Counted from the stretch's first letter, positions 1-9,771 are shown. The stretch is DNA of 64,000 nt from an uncultured Oscillospiraceae bacterium (GCA_949289045.1 CASEMN010000001.1:124001-188000), one strand, 5' to 3'. A program made the numbers and translations. The notes: generated by a model not told the origin, from the letters alone.

Positions 1-1
1 A

Positions 2-181
2 TCAACAGTATCCCAGGTGCTTTCAAAGATAAAAAAAGCCCACGGTTCAGAGCTGTACCATGAGGCGAAGCGGTGCCATATAATTGTTGACCACTGCAAT
101 GCAGGCAGTGAGAAAGGCTTTCGCACTGCTGTGGGAGAAAACAGCGTTGTGGAATTTGTTCCTGTCTGCGGCGGAGGTTAA
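2..181 (+). CDS. MoaD/ThiS-like sulfur carrier protein, C-terminal part
   Basis: This is the 3' end of a gene cut by the window edge. The open frame gives 59 residues and ends VEFVPVCGGG, then TAA. A C-terminal Gly-Gly after a 'PPV/PVCGG'-like stretch is the signature of MoaD/ThiS beta-grasp sulfur carriers, whose terminal glycine is adenylated and thiocarboxylated by an E1-like enzyme. The next gene, 18 bases downstream, encodes exactly such an E1, and the rest of the operon makes molybdopterin, so a MoaD-type role in molybdopterin synthase is the best inference. The start and N-terminus are outside the window. The extra third Gly is slightly unusual. ThiS or a tungsten-enzyme-specific MoaD variant cannot be excluded. 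Confidence 0.7.
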   Translation, partial: STVSQVLSKIKKAHGSELYHEAKRCHIIVDHCNAGSEKGFRTAVGENSVVEFVPVCGGG

Positions 182-199
182 AAGGGAGGAAGCCCGTAA

Positions 200-931
200 A
201 TGGAAATAGAAAACAGATATGAACGGCAGATAAATATACCCCAGATAGGCACTGAAGGTCAGAAAAAGCTTGCGAAGTCCCACCTTTTGGTTGTAGGAGC
301 AGGAGGGCTCGGAGCGCCTTTGCTCTATGCTCTTGCGGGAGCCGGTATAGGACATTTGACAATAGTTGACGGTGACTATGTATCCATGGGAAATTTAAAT
401 CGTCAGTTTTTGTATACCCAGGCGGAAATAGGATTCAGAAAAGCGGATATGGCGGCGGTGAGACTTAGGCGTTTCAATCCTGAAATACAGATTGAGGCAA
501 TTCATCACCACGCACGTCCCAACAATGTTGAAACCATGGTGGACGGTAAGGACATGGTTATTGTAGCAGCCGATAATATCGCCACACGTCTGCTTCTTAA
601 CAGAGTCTGTGCAAAGCGGAATATTCCCCTTATCAATGGAGGAGTTGAGGGGCTTTACGGCGCACTTATGGCAATTGAGTATGGAAAGACGCCGTGTCTT
701 GAATGTTTTTATGCCCATACTGCGGCAAAAAGGGAGAGTGGAACGGCTCTCGGAGCGGTAAGTTCGGTTATAGCTTCCCTTATGGCGAATACCGCAATAG
801 AGATGCTTCTGGAAAAGAATCCAATTCCCGGTGAGATGCTCCTATATGACGGAGTTCGTCTTACACTGGAAAAGGTTCCTGTGTCCCGTGATCCCAACTG
901 TCGTATATGCGGTGAAATAAAGAACGATTAA
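200..931 (+). CDS. moeB: MoeB/ThiF-family adenylyltransferase (E1-like)
   Basis: A 243-residue E1-like enzyme that adenylates the C-terminal glycine of a MoaD/ThiS carrier using ATP. The Rossmann ATP-binding motif GAGGLG is at residues 33-38. The family motif NLNRQF follows near residues 65-70. Paired zinc-ligand motifs CLEC (166-169) and CRIC (near the C-terminus) match MoeB/ThiF. Length agrees with MoeB (about 245). It follows the sulfur carrier directly, with AGGGAGG upstream of the ATG. ThiF is the alternative, but the downstream moeA, moaC and moaA genes favour molybdopterin synthesis. Confidence 0.85.
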   Translation: MEIENRYERQINIPQIGTEGQKKLAKSHLLVVGAGGLGAPLLYALAGAGIGHLTIVDGDYVSMGNLNRQFLYTQAEIGFRKADMAAVRLRRFNPEIQIEAIHHHARPNNVETMVDGKDMVIVAADNIATRLLLNRVCAKRNIPLINGGVEGLYGALMAIEYGKTPCLECFYAHTAAKRESGTALGAVSSVIASLMANTAIEMLLEKNPIPGEMLLYDGVRLTLEKVPVSRDPNCRICGEIKND

Positions 932-952
932 ATACAAACGGAGAGGTGTAAT

Positions 953-1789
953 ATGAAAAAAGCGGTTTCTATAATATTATGTATTGTTATGCTCTTTACC
1001 CTTGCAGCCTGTGGAGCTGCGGATAACCCCAAAAATGAGGTGATCAGGCTTTCCACTACAACTTCTGTTAATGACAGCGGACTTTTGCCTTATTTGCAGC
1101 CTTATTTTGAAGAGGATACAGGCTACAAGCTTGAGATTACCTCTGCCGGAACAGGCGCCGCCATTGAAAAGGGACGTACAGGCGATGCCGACTGTCTGCT
1201 TGTTCACGCAAAGGAAAGCGAAGAGGAATTTATAAATGAGGGCTACGGAGTAGAGCGTATCCCCTTTATGTATAATTACTTTGTAATTGTCGGTCCCGCA
1301 GATGACCCGGCAGGAGTCAAGGACGCCGCAAACGCAACTGAAGCCTTCAAGAAGATAGCTGAAAACGGGAAAACCCCATTTATTTCCAGAGGCGACGATT
1401 CGGGAACCCATAAAGCCGAGCTTGCGCTATGGGAAAAGGCGGGCATTACTCCCGAGGGACAGGAATGGTATATTTCAACTGGTCAGGGTATGGGTGCATC
1501 CCTTGTAGTTGCCAGTGAGAAGCAGGGCTACATATTTACCGATAAGGGAACATATCTCTCCCACGAGAAAAAGGATACCCTTACAATGCTTATGGAAGAG
1601 AGCGAAGAGCTTAAGAACACATATTCAATGATCGCCGTAAATCCCGAAAAGTGGCCTGACACAAATATTGACGGTGCAAATGCCTTTATAGAGTGGATGC
1701 AGAGCGAAAAGGCAACTAAGCTTATCGCTGAGTACGGAGTCAAAGAATACGGTCAGCCCCTGTTTTTTGTAGGAGAGGGAAATGCATGA
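953..1789 (+). CDS. tupA: Tungstate-binding lipoprotein TupA
   Basis: A 278-residue extracytoplasmic solute-binding lipoprotein. A signal peptide with lipobox LAAC places the lipidated cysteine at residue 20. The TTTS motif at residues 35-38 is characteristic of TupA-type tungstate-binding proteins and differs from molybdate ModA. Spacing to the ABC permease gene (overlap of 8 bases) and then the ATPase gene gives a complete TupABC importer. Substrate assignment to tungstate rather than molybdate rests on family resemblance and the cofactor context. Binding was not tested. Confidence 0.85.
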   Translation: MKKAVSIILCIVMLFTLAACGAADNPKNEVIRLSTTTSVNDSGLLPYLQPYFEEDTGYKLEITSAGTGAAIEKGRTGDADCLLVHAKESEEEFINEGYGVERIPFMYNYFVIVGPADDPAGVKDAANATEAFKKIAENGKTPFISRGDDSGTHKAELALWEKAGITPEGQEWYISTGQGMGASLVVASEKQGYIFTDKGTYLSHEKKDTLTMLMEESEELKNTYSMIAVNPEKWPDTNIDGANAFIEWMQSEKATKLIAEYGVKEYGQPLFFVGEGNA

Positions 1790-2471
1790 TTTTTCCGAAG
1801 CGCTGAGACTTATCTTTACGGGAGATACAGAGCTTTGGGGGATTATATGGGTTACGCTGAGAATGTCATTTTTCAGCACCGTTATTTCCTCAATTATAGG
1901 TCTTCCCCTCGGTGCAATTATTGGAAGTTGCCGTTTTCCGGGACAGCGCACCCTTGTTCAAATAACGAGCACTCTTATGAGCCTGCCGCCCGTAGTGGCA
2001 GGCTTATTGGTGTTCCTGCTTTTGTCACGTTCAGGCCCCTTGGGTCAGCTAAAGCTCCTTTATACTGTTGAAGCAATGGTAATAGCTCAGGTTGTACTTA
2101 TAACCCCCATAATCGCTGGTATGGCGGCAGTGGTTTTGGAAAAGCAGGCACAGCCTGTTCTTGAAACTTGCGCAGGGCTCGGGATGTCCTTTGTGAGAAG
2201 TCGAAGAATGCTTTTGTGGGACTGCCGCAGTCAGCTTGTAAGCGTTGTAATGGCAGGGCTCGGACGTTCTCTTGCAGAGGTTGGAGCTGTTCAGCTTGTA
2301 GGTGGAAACGTTCAGGGAAAAACACGGGTAATGACTACGGCCATTATGCTTGAAACAAATATGGGCAGGTTCGATTTTGCCCTTGCTTTAGGAGTGATAC
2401 TTCTCTTTTTAGCTTTCGTAATAAATATTTTTGCACGTTGGCTCGAAAGGAGGACTCGCCGTGAAATTTGA
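1782..2471 (+). CDS. tupB: Tungstate ABC transporter permease TupB
   Basis: A 229-residue integral membrane protein with about five to six hydrophobic segments. A permease EAA-like loop (ETCAGLGMSFVRSRR, roughly residues 125-140) should contact the ATPase. The PLGAIIGSCRFPG and VGGNVQGKTRVMTT segments match the TupB/ModB-like family. The start overlaps the end of tupA by 8 bases and the end overlaps the start of the ATPase gene by 11 bases, indicating translational coupling. Confidence 0.85.
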   Translation: MHDFSEALRLIFTGDTELWGIIWVTLRMSFFSTVISSIIGLPLGAIIGSCRFPGQRTLVQITSTLMSLPPVVAGLLVFLLLSRSGPLGQLKLLYTVEAMVIAQVVLITPIIAGMAAVVLEKQAQPVLETCAGLGMSFVRSRRMLLWDCRSQLVSVVMAGLGRSLAEVGAVQLVGGNVQGKTRVMTTAIMLETNMGRFDFALALGVILLFLAFVINIFARWLERRTRREI

Positions 2472-3141
2472 AAATCTTGAGAAAACCTACGGCAAAAGAA
2501 CTGTTCTGCAAATTCCGTGTCTTGAAATTTCAGAGGGAACACGTCTTGCGGTGATGGGCCCCAACGGCAGCGGAAAAAGCACAATGCTTAAAATTCTTGC
2601 GGGAGTGCTCAAAAACGACGGAGAGAAAATTTCTCTTTCTGGCTGTGGGTATCTTCCTCAAAAAAGCTACGCCTTTGATATGACCGTTATAAAAAATGCT
2701 GAATCTACTTTATGGGATTTGCCACGGTCAAAAAGAAGAGAAAAAGCGGAAAATGCTCTCAGGGAAACGGGTATGCTTTCTCTTTCGGAAGCTCAAGGCA
2801 AAACTTTAAGCGGAGGGGAAATGCAGCGTCTTGCTCTTGCGAGAGTTCTTGCAAGGGAGCCGAAAATCCTGCTTTTAGATGAACCTACAGCGGCGTGCGA
2901 TATAGAAAGCGAAAATCTTATTGAATCAGCACTGAGTAAGTGGAACGGAACCCTTATTTTTTCAACCCACTCTCCCGCCCAGGCAATGCGTCTTGGGGAT
3001 AAAGCTGTTTTTCTCGAAAAGGGCAAAATCCTCGAGTTCGGAAGTCCAGAGAAAGTTATAATGAATCCCAAAAGCGAACGAGTGCAAGAGTACATGAGCC
3101 ATTGGAGGATAGAATATGCTCAAGGTAATAACGATGTCTGA
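2461..3141 (+). CDS. tupC: Tungstate ABC transporter ATPase TupC
   Basis: A 226-residue ABC ATPase. Walker A GPNGSGKS is at residues 33-40, the signature LSGGEMQR is near residue 119, and Walker B ILLLDEPTA follows. The GTG at 2461 is chosen over an upstream in-frame ATG because AAAGGAGGA lies just before it and the product then begins at the usual VKFENLEK position. It overlaps tupB at its start and the first moeA at its end, so all are probably one transcript. Confidence 0.85.
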   Translation: MKFENLEKTYGKRTVLQIPCLEISEGTRLAVMGPNGSGKSTMLKILAGVLKNDGEKISLSGCGYLPQKSYAFDMTVIKNAESTLWDLPRSKRREKAENALRETGMLSLSEAQGKTLSGGEMQRLALARVLAREPKILLLDEPTAACDIESENLIESALSKWNGTLIFSTHSPAQAMRLGDKAVFLEKGKILEFGSPEKVIMNPKSERVQEYMSHWRIEYAQGNNDV

Positions 3142-4315
3142 GGCTGGGAAAATACTCAGAAGTAAATTCAAAGCTCTTTGTCTTTCTGAAACTGTGACAC
3201 TTTCCGAATGCTTCGGTAGAGTATTGGCAGAGGATATAATCGCCAGAGAAAATATTCCTCCCGCAGACCGTTCAATGGTAGACGGCTATGCTGTAAGAGC
3301 CTGCGATACATTCGGAGCGTCGGAAGCAATTCCGGCTTTGCTGGGTCTTCAGGGAGAAATAGCTATGGGTAAAATGCCCGCTGAGCCTATTAAGGAGCAC
3401 TGCTGCATGAAAATTCCCACAGGTGGATTTCTTCCGAAAGGAGCCGATTCGGCGGTAATGATAGAACACACAGACCTTTTGCCTGACGGAACTGTCTGCA
3501 TAAGAAAGCCGGCAACTCCGGGGAGTCATTTAGCTATTTGCGGAGACGATATGCGTAAGGGGCAGCACATACTGAAAGCCGGAAGTGTAATTGACGTTGG
3601 AGAAACTGGCACTTTGGCGGCTATGGGTCAGTATGCGGTGCCGGTTACGAAGAAAGTGAAGGTCGCCCTTTTTTCCACAGGCGATGAAATAATAGAAATT
3701 GATAAAACCGTTACGGGCGGACAGATGCGTGATGTAAACCGATATGCCCTTAAAGCTTTAATAGAAAAAATGGGCGGTACAGCTGAGGATTTCGGAATAA
3801 TCCCCGACGATGAAGAAAAGCTCAGGGAAGCTGTAATAAAAGGTGCTCAGAGCTTCGATATGGTAGTTTTCAGCGGCGGAACCTCAGCAGGAGTGAGAGA
3901 TTTTGCAGAAAAGATTTTAAGTGAAGAGGGAGAAATCCTGTGGCACGGCATAGCCGTAAAACCCGGTAAACCAACCCTTGCCGCCAGTGTTTTGGGTAAA
4001 CCCGTCCTTGCCCTTCCGGGTCATCCCATGGCGGCGTGCCTTATCTTTATGATACTGGGAAAAGAAGCCATGTGTATTTTGGAGGGCAGAGAAAGCAGAG
4101 AAAAAAATGTCTATGCTGAAATTTCCCAGTCCGTTTCGGCTAACGACGGAAGAGAACTGATTCTTCCCGTTCACCTTTCAGGGGAAAAGGCAGAGCCTGT
4201 CAGAAGCAAAAGCGGACTTATTACAAAGCTTTCCGAAGCGGACGGCTATGTAATAATAGGCAGAAACTGCGAGGGCATACATGCCAGGGAAAAGGTAAAG
4301 GTTACACTTTTTTGA
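3116..4315 (+). CDS. moeA: Molybdopterin molybdenumtransferase MoeA (copy 1)
   Basis: A 399-residue MoeA, the enzyme that inserts Mo or W into adenylylated molybdopterin. Family motifs include DRSMVDGYAV (residues 50-59), FSTGDEI and FSGGTSAGVRDF in the MPT-binding domain, and KPGKPTLAA and LPGHPMA. Length is normal. The ATG at 3116 lies inside the end of tupC and is preceded by TTGGAGG. A second moeA-like gene follows at once. Two MoeA copies are common where organisms make both Mo- and W-cofactors, but which metal each uses cannot be read here. Confidence 0.9.
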   Translation: MLKVITMSEAGKILRSKFKALCLSETVTLSECFGRVLAEDIIARENIPPADRSMVDGYAVRACDTFGASEAIPALLGLQGEIAMGKMPAEPIKEHCCMKIPTGGFLPKGADSAVMIEHTDLLPDGTVCIRKPATPGSHLAICGDDMRKGQHILKAGSVIDVGETGTLAAMGQYAVPVTKKVKVALFSTGDEIIEIDKTVTGGQMRDVNRYALKALIEKMGGTAEDFGIIPDDEEKLREAVIKGAQSFDMVVFSGGTSAGVRDFAEKILSEEGEILWHGIAVKPGKPTLAASVLGKPVLALPGHPMAACLIFMILGKEAMCILEGRESREKNVYAEISQSVSANDGRELILPVHLSGEKAEPVRSKSGLITKLSEADGYVIIGRNCEGIHAREKVKVTLF

Positions 4316-4338
4316 TTTTGCGGAAAGGTTTTGATTAT

Positions 4339-6243
4339 ATGGCGTTTTCATATCTTGACAATATGCCGGTGGATAAAGCGAGGAAATTATTTATAAACGC
4401 TCTCAAAGAGGCTGTTCCAAGTCTGTGCGAAGAAAAGGTAAAAACCGTAGATGCAGACACACGTATAACTTCAAGAGGAGTTTATGCGAAAATCTGCGCT
4501 CCCCATTATCACGCCAGCGCTATGGACGGCATTGCCGTAAAAGCATCTGATACATTCGGAGCAGGCGAAACAACCCCTGTGGTTTTGGATAAGGAAAGCT
4601 TTCAGTGGGTGGATACAGGCGATCCTCTGCCTGAGGGAGCCGATGCCGTTATAATGATAGAGGATATTGTAAGGGAAGGGGAAAGTGTAAAGCTTTTTGC
4701 TCCTGCTTCCCCTTGGCAGCACATACGTCAGATAGGTGAAGATTTATGCGCCGGAGATATGATTTTGCCGAGTTTTACCGAGATAACCCCCAAAGCGCAG
4801 GGAGCGCTCCTTGCAGGAGGAGTTATGGAAGTTGATGTTATCAAAAAGCCCGTTGTAGCAGTCATTCCCACAGGTGACGAGCTTGTATCACCATGCGAAG
4901 ACCCCAAAGCAGGAGAAATTATAGAATTTAATACTACCATTTTTTCCTCAATGCTAAAACGCTGGGGATGCATACCGAAAGTGTTCGATATTCAGCCAGA
5001 TGTCCCAGAAAAAATCACCTCCGCTTTAAAGGAGGCGGTAAAGGACTGTGATGCAGTGCTTTTAAGTGCAGGCAGCAGTGCAGGACGTGACGATTACAGT
5101 GTAAAGTGTATAGGTGAAGTGGGAAAGGTTCTCTGTCACGGCGTTGCCATGAAACCTGGCAAACCAGTTATTCTTGCCATGGCAGGAAAGGTTCCCGTTA
5201 TGGGTGTGCCGGGATATCCTGTTTCGGCAGTTCTTGCCCTTCAGGAGTTTTTCTTTCCCGCTGTAAACTGGCTTTGTGGACGAAAGGAGAAAAATTTTGA
5301 TTTTGAAGATTCGGCGGTTCTATGCCGTCCTGTTGTAAGTTCTCTTAAATACAGTGAGCTTGTGAGAACACGTCTCGGATTTGTTGAGGGAAGACTTACC
5401 GCAGCACCTCTTCAAAAGGGAGCTGGAGTTGTAAGCAGTCTTGTAAAGGCCGACGGAATAATTAAAATAGACCAGAACAGCGAGGGCTGTGAGAGCGGAG
5501 AGAAAGTTCCCATGCGGCTTTTGTGCGAAAAGGGTGAACTTAAAAACACCCTTGTTGTAACAGGGAGCCATGACCCTCTTATTGATGAAATAGCCGATAT
5601 GGCAAAGATGATTGACCGTGGTGCGAGAATTGCATCGAGCCATGTGGGAAGCACAGGCGGACTTCTTGCCCTGAAACGCCACGAAGCCCATATGGGCGGT
5701 ATACATCTGCTAAGTGACGATGGAACCTATAACATAAATGCTCTTAAAAGCTTTTTCGGTGAGGATGAGGTGATTCTTGTAAGAGGAGTCGGAAGAATAC
5801 AGGGTCTTATGACTGCGCCAGGAAATCCTCTTAATATAAATGATTTTTCCGATGTGCTCAAAGGATACCGCTACGTTAACCGACAGGGTGGCAGCGGTAC
5901 AAGAATACTTTTCGATTATCTTTGCAAAAAATACGACATTTCACCTCAAAGTGTCAACGGTTGGAACAGAGAAGAGATGACCCATACCGCCGTGGCTGCT
6001 CAAATTGCTTCGGGGACGGGAGATTTGGGACTTGGAATTTTTTCCGCCGCAAAGCTATATAATCTCGATTTTATACCGGTGTGTACAGAAAACTATGATT
6101 TTGCAGTGCTTAAAAGTGCATGGGAGCTTCCTCAGACGAAGATGTTTATTGACATTCTCAGAAGCGAGGAGTTCAAAAAACGTCTGGAAGCTCTCGGCGG
6201 ATATACTTCAGAGAACGCCGGGGAGGTGCTCAAATGGAACTGA
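4339..6243 (+). CDS. moeA: MoeA fused to a C-terminal periplasmic-binding-like domain (copy 2)
   Basis: A 634-residue fusion. Residues 1 to about 400 are MoeA ([45 protein letters not shown]). Residues of about 410-634 resemble the LysR-substrate/PBP-like domain that follows MoeA in many anaerobes ([49 protein letters not shown]). That domain may sense or bind the metal oxyanion or cofactor; this is inference. The ATG at 4339 follows GGAAAGG and replaces an earlier TTG start. Its end overlaps moaC by 10 bases. Confidence 0.88.
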   Translation: MAFSYLDNMPVDKARKLFINALKEAVPSLCEEKVKTVDADTRITSRGVYAKICAPHYHASAMDGIAVKASDTFGAGETTPVVLDKESFQWVDTGDPLPEGADAVIMIEDIVREGESVKLFAPASPWQHIRQIGEDLCAGDMILPSFTEITPKAQGALLAGGVMEVDVIKKPVVAVIPTGDELVSPCEDPKAGEIIEFNTTIFSSMLKRWGCIPKVFDIQPDVPEKITSALKEAVKDCDAVLLSAGSSAGRDDYSVKCIGEVGKVLCHGVAMKPGKPVILAMAGKVPVMGVPGYPVSAVLALQEFFFPAVNWLCGRKEKNFDFEDSAVLCRPVVSSLKYSELVRTRLGFVEGRLTAAPLQKGAGVVSSLVKADGIIKIDQNSEGCESGEKVPMRLLCEKGELKNTLVVTGSHDPLIDEIADMAKMIDRGARIASSHVGSTGGLLALKRHEAHMGGIHLLSDDGTYNINALKSFFGEDEVILVRGVGRIQGLMTAPGNPLNINDFSDVLKGYRYVNRQGGSGTRILFDYLCKKYDISPQSVNGWNREEMTHTAVAAQIASGTGDLGLGIFSAAKLYNLDFIPVCTENYDFAVLKSAWELPQTKMFIDILRSEEFKKRLEALGGYTSENAGEVLKWN

Positions 6244-6722
6244 CCCATACAAATGAAAACGGACAGGTACATATGGTGGATGTTGGAGAAAAAGAGGTGA
6301 CAAGGCGAGAGGCGAAAGCTCACGGACTTGTACGCATGAAGCCTGAAACCCTGTTACTTATTAAAGAAAATCTCGTTAAAAAAGGCGATGTGCTTTCAGC
6401 GGCACGGATTTCCGGAATAATGGCGGCAAAGCGCACAGGGGAGCTTATCCCCCTTTGTCATACAGTTCCTTTAAGTTCTATTGAAATAGATTTTAATTTT
6501 GTAGAGCCGGATGCAGTTGAAATTATCGCAACAGCGAGGTGCGACTTTAAAACAGGTGTCGAAATGGAAGCACTCACCGCTGTTTCAGCATCAGCTCTTA
6601 CGATTTACGATATGTGCAAAGCCGCCGACAGAGGTATGGAGATAGGCGAAATTTATCTTATGATGAAATCAGGGGGACGGTCGGGACTCTATGTTCGGCC
6701 AGAGGAAAAGAAGAATGATTGA
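6234..6722 (+). CDS. moaC: Cyclic pyranopterin monophosphate synthase MoaC
   Basis: A 162-residue MoaC that with MoaA converts GTP to cyclic pyranopterin monophosphate. Family motifs are [16 protein letters not shown] (about residues 64-79) and [20 protein letters not shown], followed by the catalytic Lys-Ala-Ala-Asp region. Length is typical. The start overlaps the preceding fusion gene and its end overlaps moaA by 8 bases. Confidence 0.95.
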   Translation: MELTHTNENGQVHMVDVGEKEVTRREAKAHGLVRMKPETLLLIKENLVKKGDVLSAARISGIMAAKRTGELIPLCHTVPLSSIEIDFNFVEPDAVEIIATARCDFKTGVEMEALTAVSASALTIYDMCKAADRGMEIGEIYLMMKSGGRSGLYVRPEEKKND

Positions 6723-7650
6723 CCGCTTTGGAAGAACAATAAATTATCTGCGACTTTCGGTTACGGAAAAATGTCAGCTTCACTGTGATTACTGCCGAAG
6801 CTCGGAAGAATGTCAAAATTCAAAAGAGCTTACAGCCGAGGAAATATTGCGGCTTTCGAGAGTGTGCGTAAAATTAGGTTTAGATAAAATCCGTCTTACA
6901 GGTGGAGAGCCTCTTATGCGAAGGGATATTATAGAAATTGCCGAAAATATAGGTAAGCTCCAAAATCTCAGGGAGCTTACAATGACTACAAACGGACAGC
7001 TACTTTCCCAGTGTGCAAAAGAGCTTTACAGGGCAGGAATACACAGAATAAATATAAGTCTGGATTCCCTAAATGCCGACTGTTACCGCAGTATGACAGG
7101 CGGCGATATAAATAAAATCTTTTCGGCAATTGAAGAAGCGAAGAAAGCAGGAATGAATCCCATAAAGATAAACGCTGTGCTTCTCAGAGGGATAAACGAC
7201 GGTGAGGTAAATAATTTCCTGCATTTTTCCCGGGAATACGGCGTAACTGTAAGATTTATTGAGCTTATGCCTCTTGGCAGGCTTTCGGATAAACCGGAAA
7301 TGCGTATCACAATGAAAGAGATACTGGAAAAAAATCCCGTACTTATACCGGGAGAGAAAACAGGCGAACCTGCAAGAGAGTTTCACTTTTCAGGCAGTGC
7401 AAAGGCGGGAATAATTGCCCCTATGAGCGAGCCTTTTTGTGATAGCTGCAACAGGATACGTATTCTTTCTGATGGAACCCTGAGACCTTGTTTAGGCTGT
7501 ATTGATGAAATTTCCCTCAGCGAATTTTTAGGCGGGGATGATAAGATGCTTTCAGAAAAAATAGAAAGAGCGGTTTTTAATAAGCCCCTGGGATATACAA
7601 TGAGGGACTGTGAAAAACCTATTCGTGATATGAGCAGAATCGGAGGATGA
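6715..7650 (+). CDS. moaA: GTP 3',8-cyclase MoaA (radical SAM)
   Basis: A 311-residue radical-SAM enzyme acting on GTP, the first committed step of molybdopterin synthesis. The N-terminal Fe-S cluster ligands are C20, C24 and C27 (C-x3-C-x2-C). The C-terminal second cluster motif is CDSCNRIR followed by CLGC. The ATG at 6715 overlaps the moaC stop and has AGAGGAAAAG upstream. An earlier in-frame start would add eight residues from within moaC and is unlikely. It ends with the glycine-rich tail RIGG expected of active MoaA. Confidence 0.95.
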   Translation: MIDRFGRTINYLRLSVTEKCQLHCDYCRSSEECQNSKELTAEEILRLSRVCVKLGLDKIRLTGGEPLMRRDIIEIAENIGKLQNLRELTMTTNGQLLSQCAKELYRAGIHRINISLDSLNADCYRSMTGGDINKIFSAIEEAKKAGMNPIKINAVLLRGINDGEVNNFLHFSREYGVTVRFIELMPLGRLSDKPEMRITMKEILEKNPVLIPGEKTGEPAREFHFSGSAKAGIIAPMSEPFCDSCNRIRILSDGTLRPCLGCIDEISLSEFLGGDDKMLSEKIERAVFNKPLGYTMRDCEKPIRDMSRIGG

Positions 7651-7654
7651 TTTT

Positions 7655-8584
7655 ATGGCAGTAATTCTTTCTATAAACAGCAGTGAGAAAAAAGGGACGG
7701 TAAAGCTTTCTCAAAGGGACGGCAGACTTGTTGCTGCAAAGGGGCTGGAGGGTGACGCCCATGCAGACGGCAGTCACCGCCAGCTGAGTCTCCTTGCAAG
7801 GGAGAGTATAGAAAAAATGGAAAAGGAAAGCGGTATGACTTTGGGAAACGGAGTGTTTGCTGAAAATCTCACTACACGTGGACTTTCTCTCCATACTCTG
7901 CCTGTAGGAACAAAACTTTGTGCGGGACCCTGTCTTTTGGAGGTTACGCAGATAGGTAAAGAGTGTCACAGCGACTGCGCCATAAAGCAGAAAGTTGGAA
8001 AATGCGTAATGCCCTCAGAGGGAATTTTCTGCAAAATCCTGCGTGGCGGAACTTTAAAGCCGGGACAGTCAATCTGGTGCGCTGATGATCTGCCAAGAGT
8101 GTTCCTTCTTGTTGCCAGTGATAAGGCAAGCGCAGGAATCAGAAAAGACGGATGCGAAAAGGCGGTAAGGGAGTTTGTGGGAGACAAATGTGAAATTACC
8201 GACTGTCAGATCCTCCCCGATGAAAGAAGAGCAATTGCCGATTGTATGGCGGATGTTGCCGATAACTACGCTGCGGATTTTATCTTTACCTGTGGCGGTA
8301 CTGGATTTTCTCCCCGTGACGTTACCCCGGAAGCAACCCTTGATATAGTTGACCGTGAAGCTCCCGGAATAGCGGAGGCAATGAGAGCTTACAGTCTTAA
8401 AATTACTCCCCATGCCATGTTGTCACGTGCAAGGGCTGGAATAAGAAAGCAGACCCTTATTGTGAATCTTCCAGGAAGCCCTAAAGCTGTCTGCGAGTGC
8501 CTTGAGGTGATTACGCCGGCACTTTCACATGGATGTCAGGTGCTCAGGGGAGCCGCCTACGAGTGTGGAAAAATAATAAAATAA
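7655..8584 (+). CDS. MOSC domain - MogA/MoaB fusion protein
   Basis: A 309-residue fusion. Residues 1 to about 145 are a MOSC domain (Cys-containing beta domain linked to sulfur or cofactor handling; GLEGDAHADG, NLTTRGL, IGKECHS). Residues of about 148-309 are a MogA/MoaB molybdopterin adenylyltransferase (ASDKASAGIRKDGC, FTCGGTGFSPRDVTPEA, VNLPGSPKAV). Together with the MoeA proteins it completes metal insertion. It is the last gene of the operon, begins five bases after moaA with GGAGGATG upstream, and is followed by a bidirectional hairpin. Confidence 0.88.
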   Translation: MAVILSINSSEKKGTVKLSQRDGRLVAAKGLEGDAHADGSHRQLSLLARESIEKMEKESGMTLGNGVFAENLTTRGLSLHTLPVGTKLCAGPCLLEVTQIGKECHSDCAIKQKVGKCVMPSEGIFCKILRGGTLKPGQSIWCADDLPRVFLLVASDKASAGIRKDGCEKAVREFVGDKCEITDCQILPDERRAIADCMADVADNYAADFIFTCGGTGFSPRDVTPEATLDIVDREAPGIAEAMRAYSLKITPHAMLSRARAGIRKQTLIVNLPGSPKAVCECLEVITPALSHGCQVLRGAAYECGKIIK

Positions 8585-8673
8585 TACAGTATTAGCAGAA
8601 TAAACATTTAACGTAGAGAAAAACTGTAATCGCAGAAAATATTGCTCTATGTATAAAATGCAGCCAATGAAAA

Positions 8674-8711
8674 AGAACCCCGGAAAACTTATTTGGAGTT
8701 TCCGGGGTTCT
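8674..8711. terminator. Bidirectional hairpin between cofactor operon and gntR
   Basis: A 13-bp GC-rich stem (AGAACCCCGGAAA with its complement) around a short loop. On the minus strand it is followed by a T-run, so it should end the leftward gntR transcript. It may also stop the rightward operon. The rest of the gap 8585-8822 shows no gene. Confidence 0.8.
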
Positions 8712-8822
8712 ACTATATACAACAATAGAATTTGCAAGTACACAGGCCTATAGTGTAAAAATGTGATATAACCGGTTAAGATGTGATCATATATATTTGT
8801 AGACTGTTAGAACAAAAAAGCT

Positions 8823-9530
8823 TTAATGTTCGTAATATATTTGCATGGATCCATCTAAGCATTCATTGATCGAATGTTCAAGCCATTTCAGGGCGCCGTC
8901 AGTGTCACGGTTTTTAATATATTCGAGAAGCTTTTTATTGTTGCTGTAAAGTACTTCAGTTCCGTAAATTGTGCAGAATCTTTCCCACATGGCTATGATT
9001 GTACTGCGAAAAGACTGAAAGATAAGCGGTACTAAAGTGTTATTTGATGCCAAGGCAATTTCGTGCTGAAAAGCGTAGGCTGCTTCCACTGTTTCGCTGA
9101 TACTGCCATCTTTCATTATTTCAACCTGATGGCTAAGTTTTTCGATGGTTTCATTAGTTGCTGTTTCAATTATTTGCTTTGTAATGAGAGTGTCAAGTGC
9201 GAGCCTTACTTCGAGAATAGAACGTATTTCTTCATTTCTGATTTTTCCGCCGCGGTATTTCATAATAGCAACCAAAGTATCTATGTTTCCGTTCTTTCTG
9301 TAATCGGCAACAAAAGTTCCGCTGCGGGGCTTAACGGTAATAAATCCGCATTTTTCGAGCTGGGAAAGTCCTCCGTTTACAACTGCACGACTTACCTGCA
9401 TTTGTTCGGCTAACTGGCGTTCAGGAGGGAGTCTTTCGCCTATTTTAAGTTTACCTGAAAGTATCATATCTTCTAACTGTTCTACAAAAAGCTCTTTAAG
9501 ACTGGGAGAGCTGATTTTCTGAAATTCCAT
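8823..9530 (-). CDS. GntR/FadR-family transcriptional regulator
   Basis: A 235-residue regulator. The N-terminal winged HTH (residues about 10-75; GERLPPERQLAEQMQVSRAVVNGGLSQLE) is GntR type. The C-terminal all-helical FCD domain (from about 90; EIRSILEVRLALDTLI) marks the FadR subfamily, which usually senses small organic acids. It is transcribed away from the hypB redox operon, and two FadR-type palindromes lie between them, so it probably controls itself and that operon. The ligand is unknown. Confidence 0.88.
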   Translation of the reverse strand: MEFQKISSPSLKELFVEQLEDMILSGKLKIGERLPPERQLAEQMQVSRAVVNGGLSQLEKCGFITVKPRSGTFVADYRKNGNIDTLVAIMKYRGGKIRNEEIRSILEVRLALDTLITKQIIETATNETIEKLSHQVEIMKDGSISETVEAAYAFQHEIALASNNTLVPLIFQSFRSTIIAMWERFCTIYGTEVLYSNNKKLLEYIKNRDTDGALKWLEHSINECLDGSMQIYYEH

Positions 9531-9634
9531 CTATAAATCCCTTCATTTTTCTATTTTAACTAATTATATCAAATTCGGTTGCCTTATGCTACATGCTGAT
9601 GATTTATTTTAAAAAGGCAAGCCTTCGCTGGAAT

Positions 9635-9645
9635 TGGTTATACCA
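9635..9645. promoter_or_regulatory. Predicted GntR/FadR operator 1
   Basis: TGGTTATACCA is a perfect TGGT-N3-ACCA palindrome flanked by AA and TT. It fits the FadR-subfamily consensus and lies upstream of the gntR start (9530), so it may mediate autoregulation. Confidence 0.7.
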
Positions 9646-9727
9646 GTTTTTAAAATAAAAGTCAATAAAAATAGTGAATACAATACATATTTTTTATGAA
9701 ATAAATAAATAAAAAACCTGAAAAATA

Positions 9728-9756
9728 TTGACTTAGTGCTGCGTGTATGATAATAT
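9728..9756 (+). promoter_or_regulatory. Predicted promoter of the hypB operon
   Basis: TTGACT (9728-9733), a 17-base spacer, then TAATAT (9751-9756). Transcription would start inside or just before operator 2, as expected for repression by the divergent GntR protein. Confidence 0.6.
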
Positions 9757-9771
9757 GTTAAAAAAATAACG

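Noticed and set aside
1..199. Molybdenum cofactor riboswitch upstream of the moeB gene
   Set aside because: The sequence before moeB is the coding end of a MoaD-like gene, not a leader; any leader lies to the left of the window.
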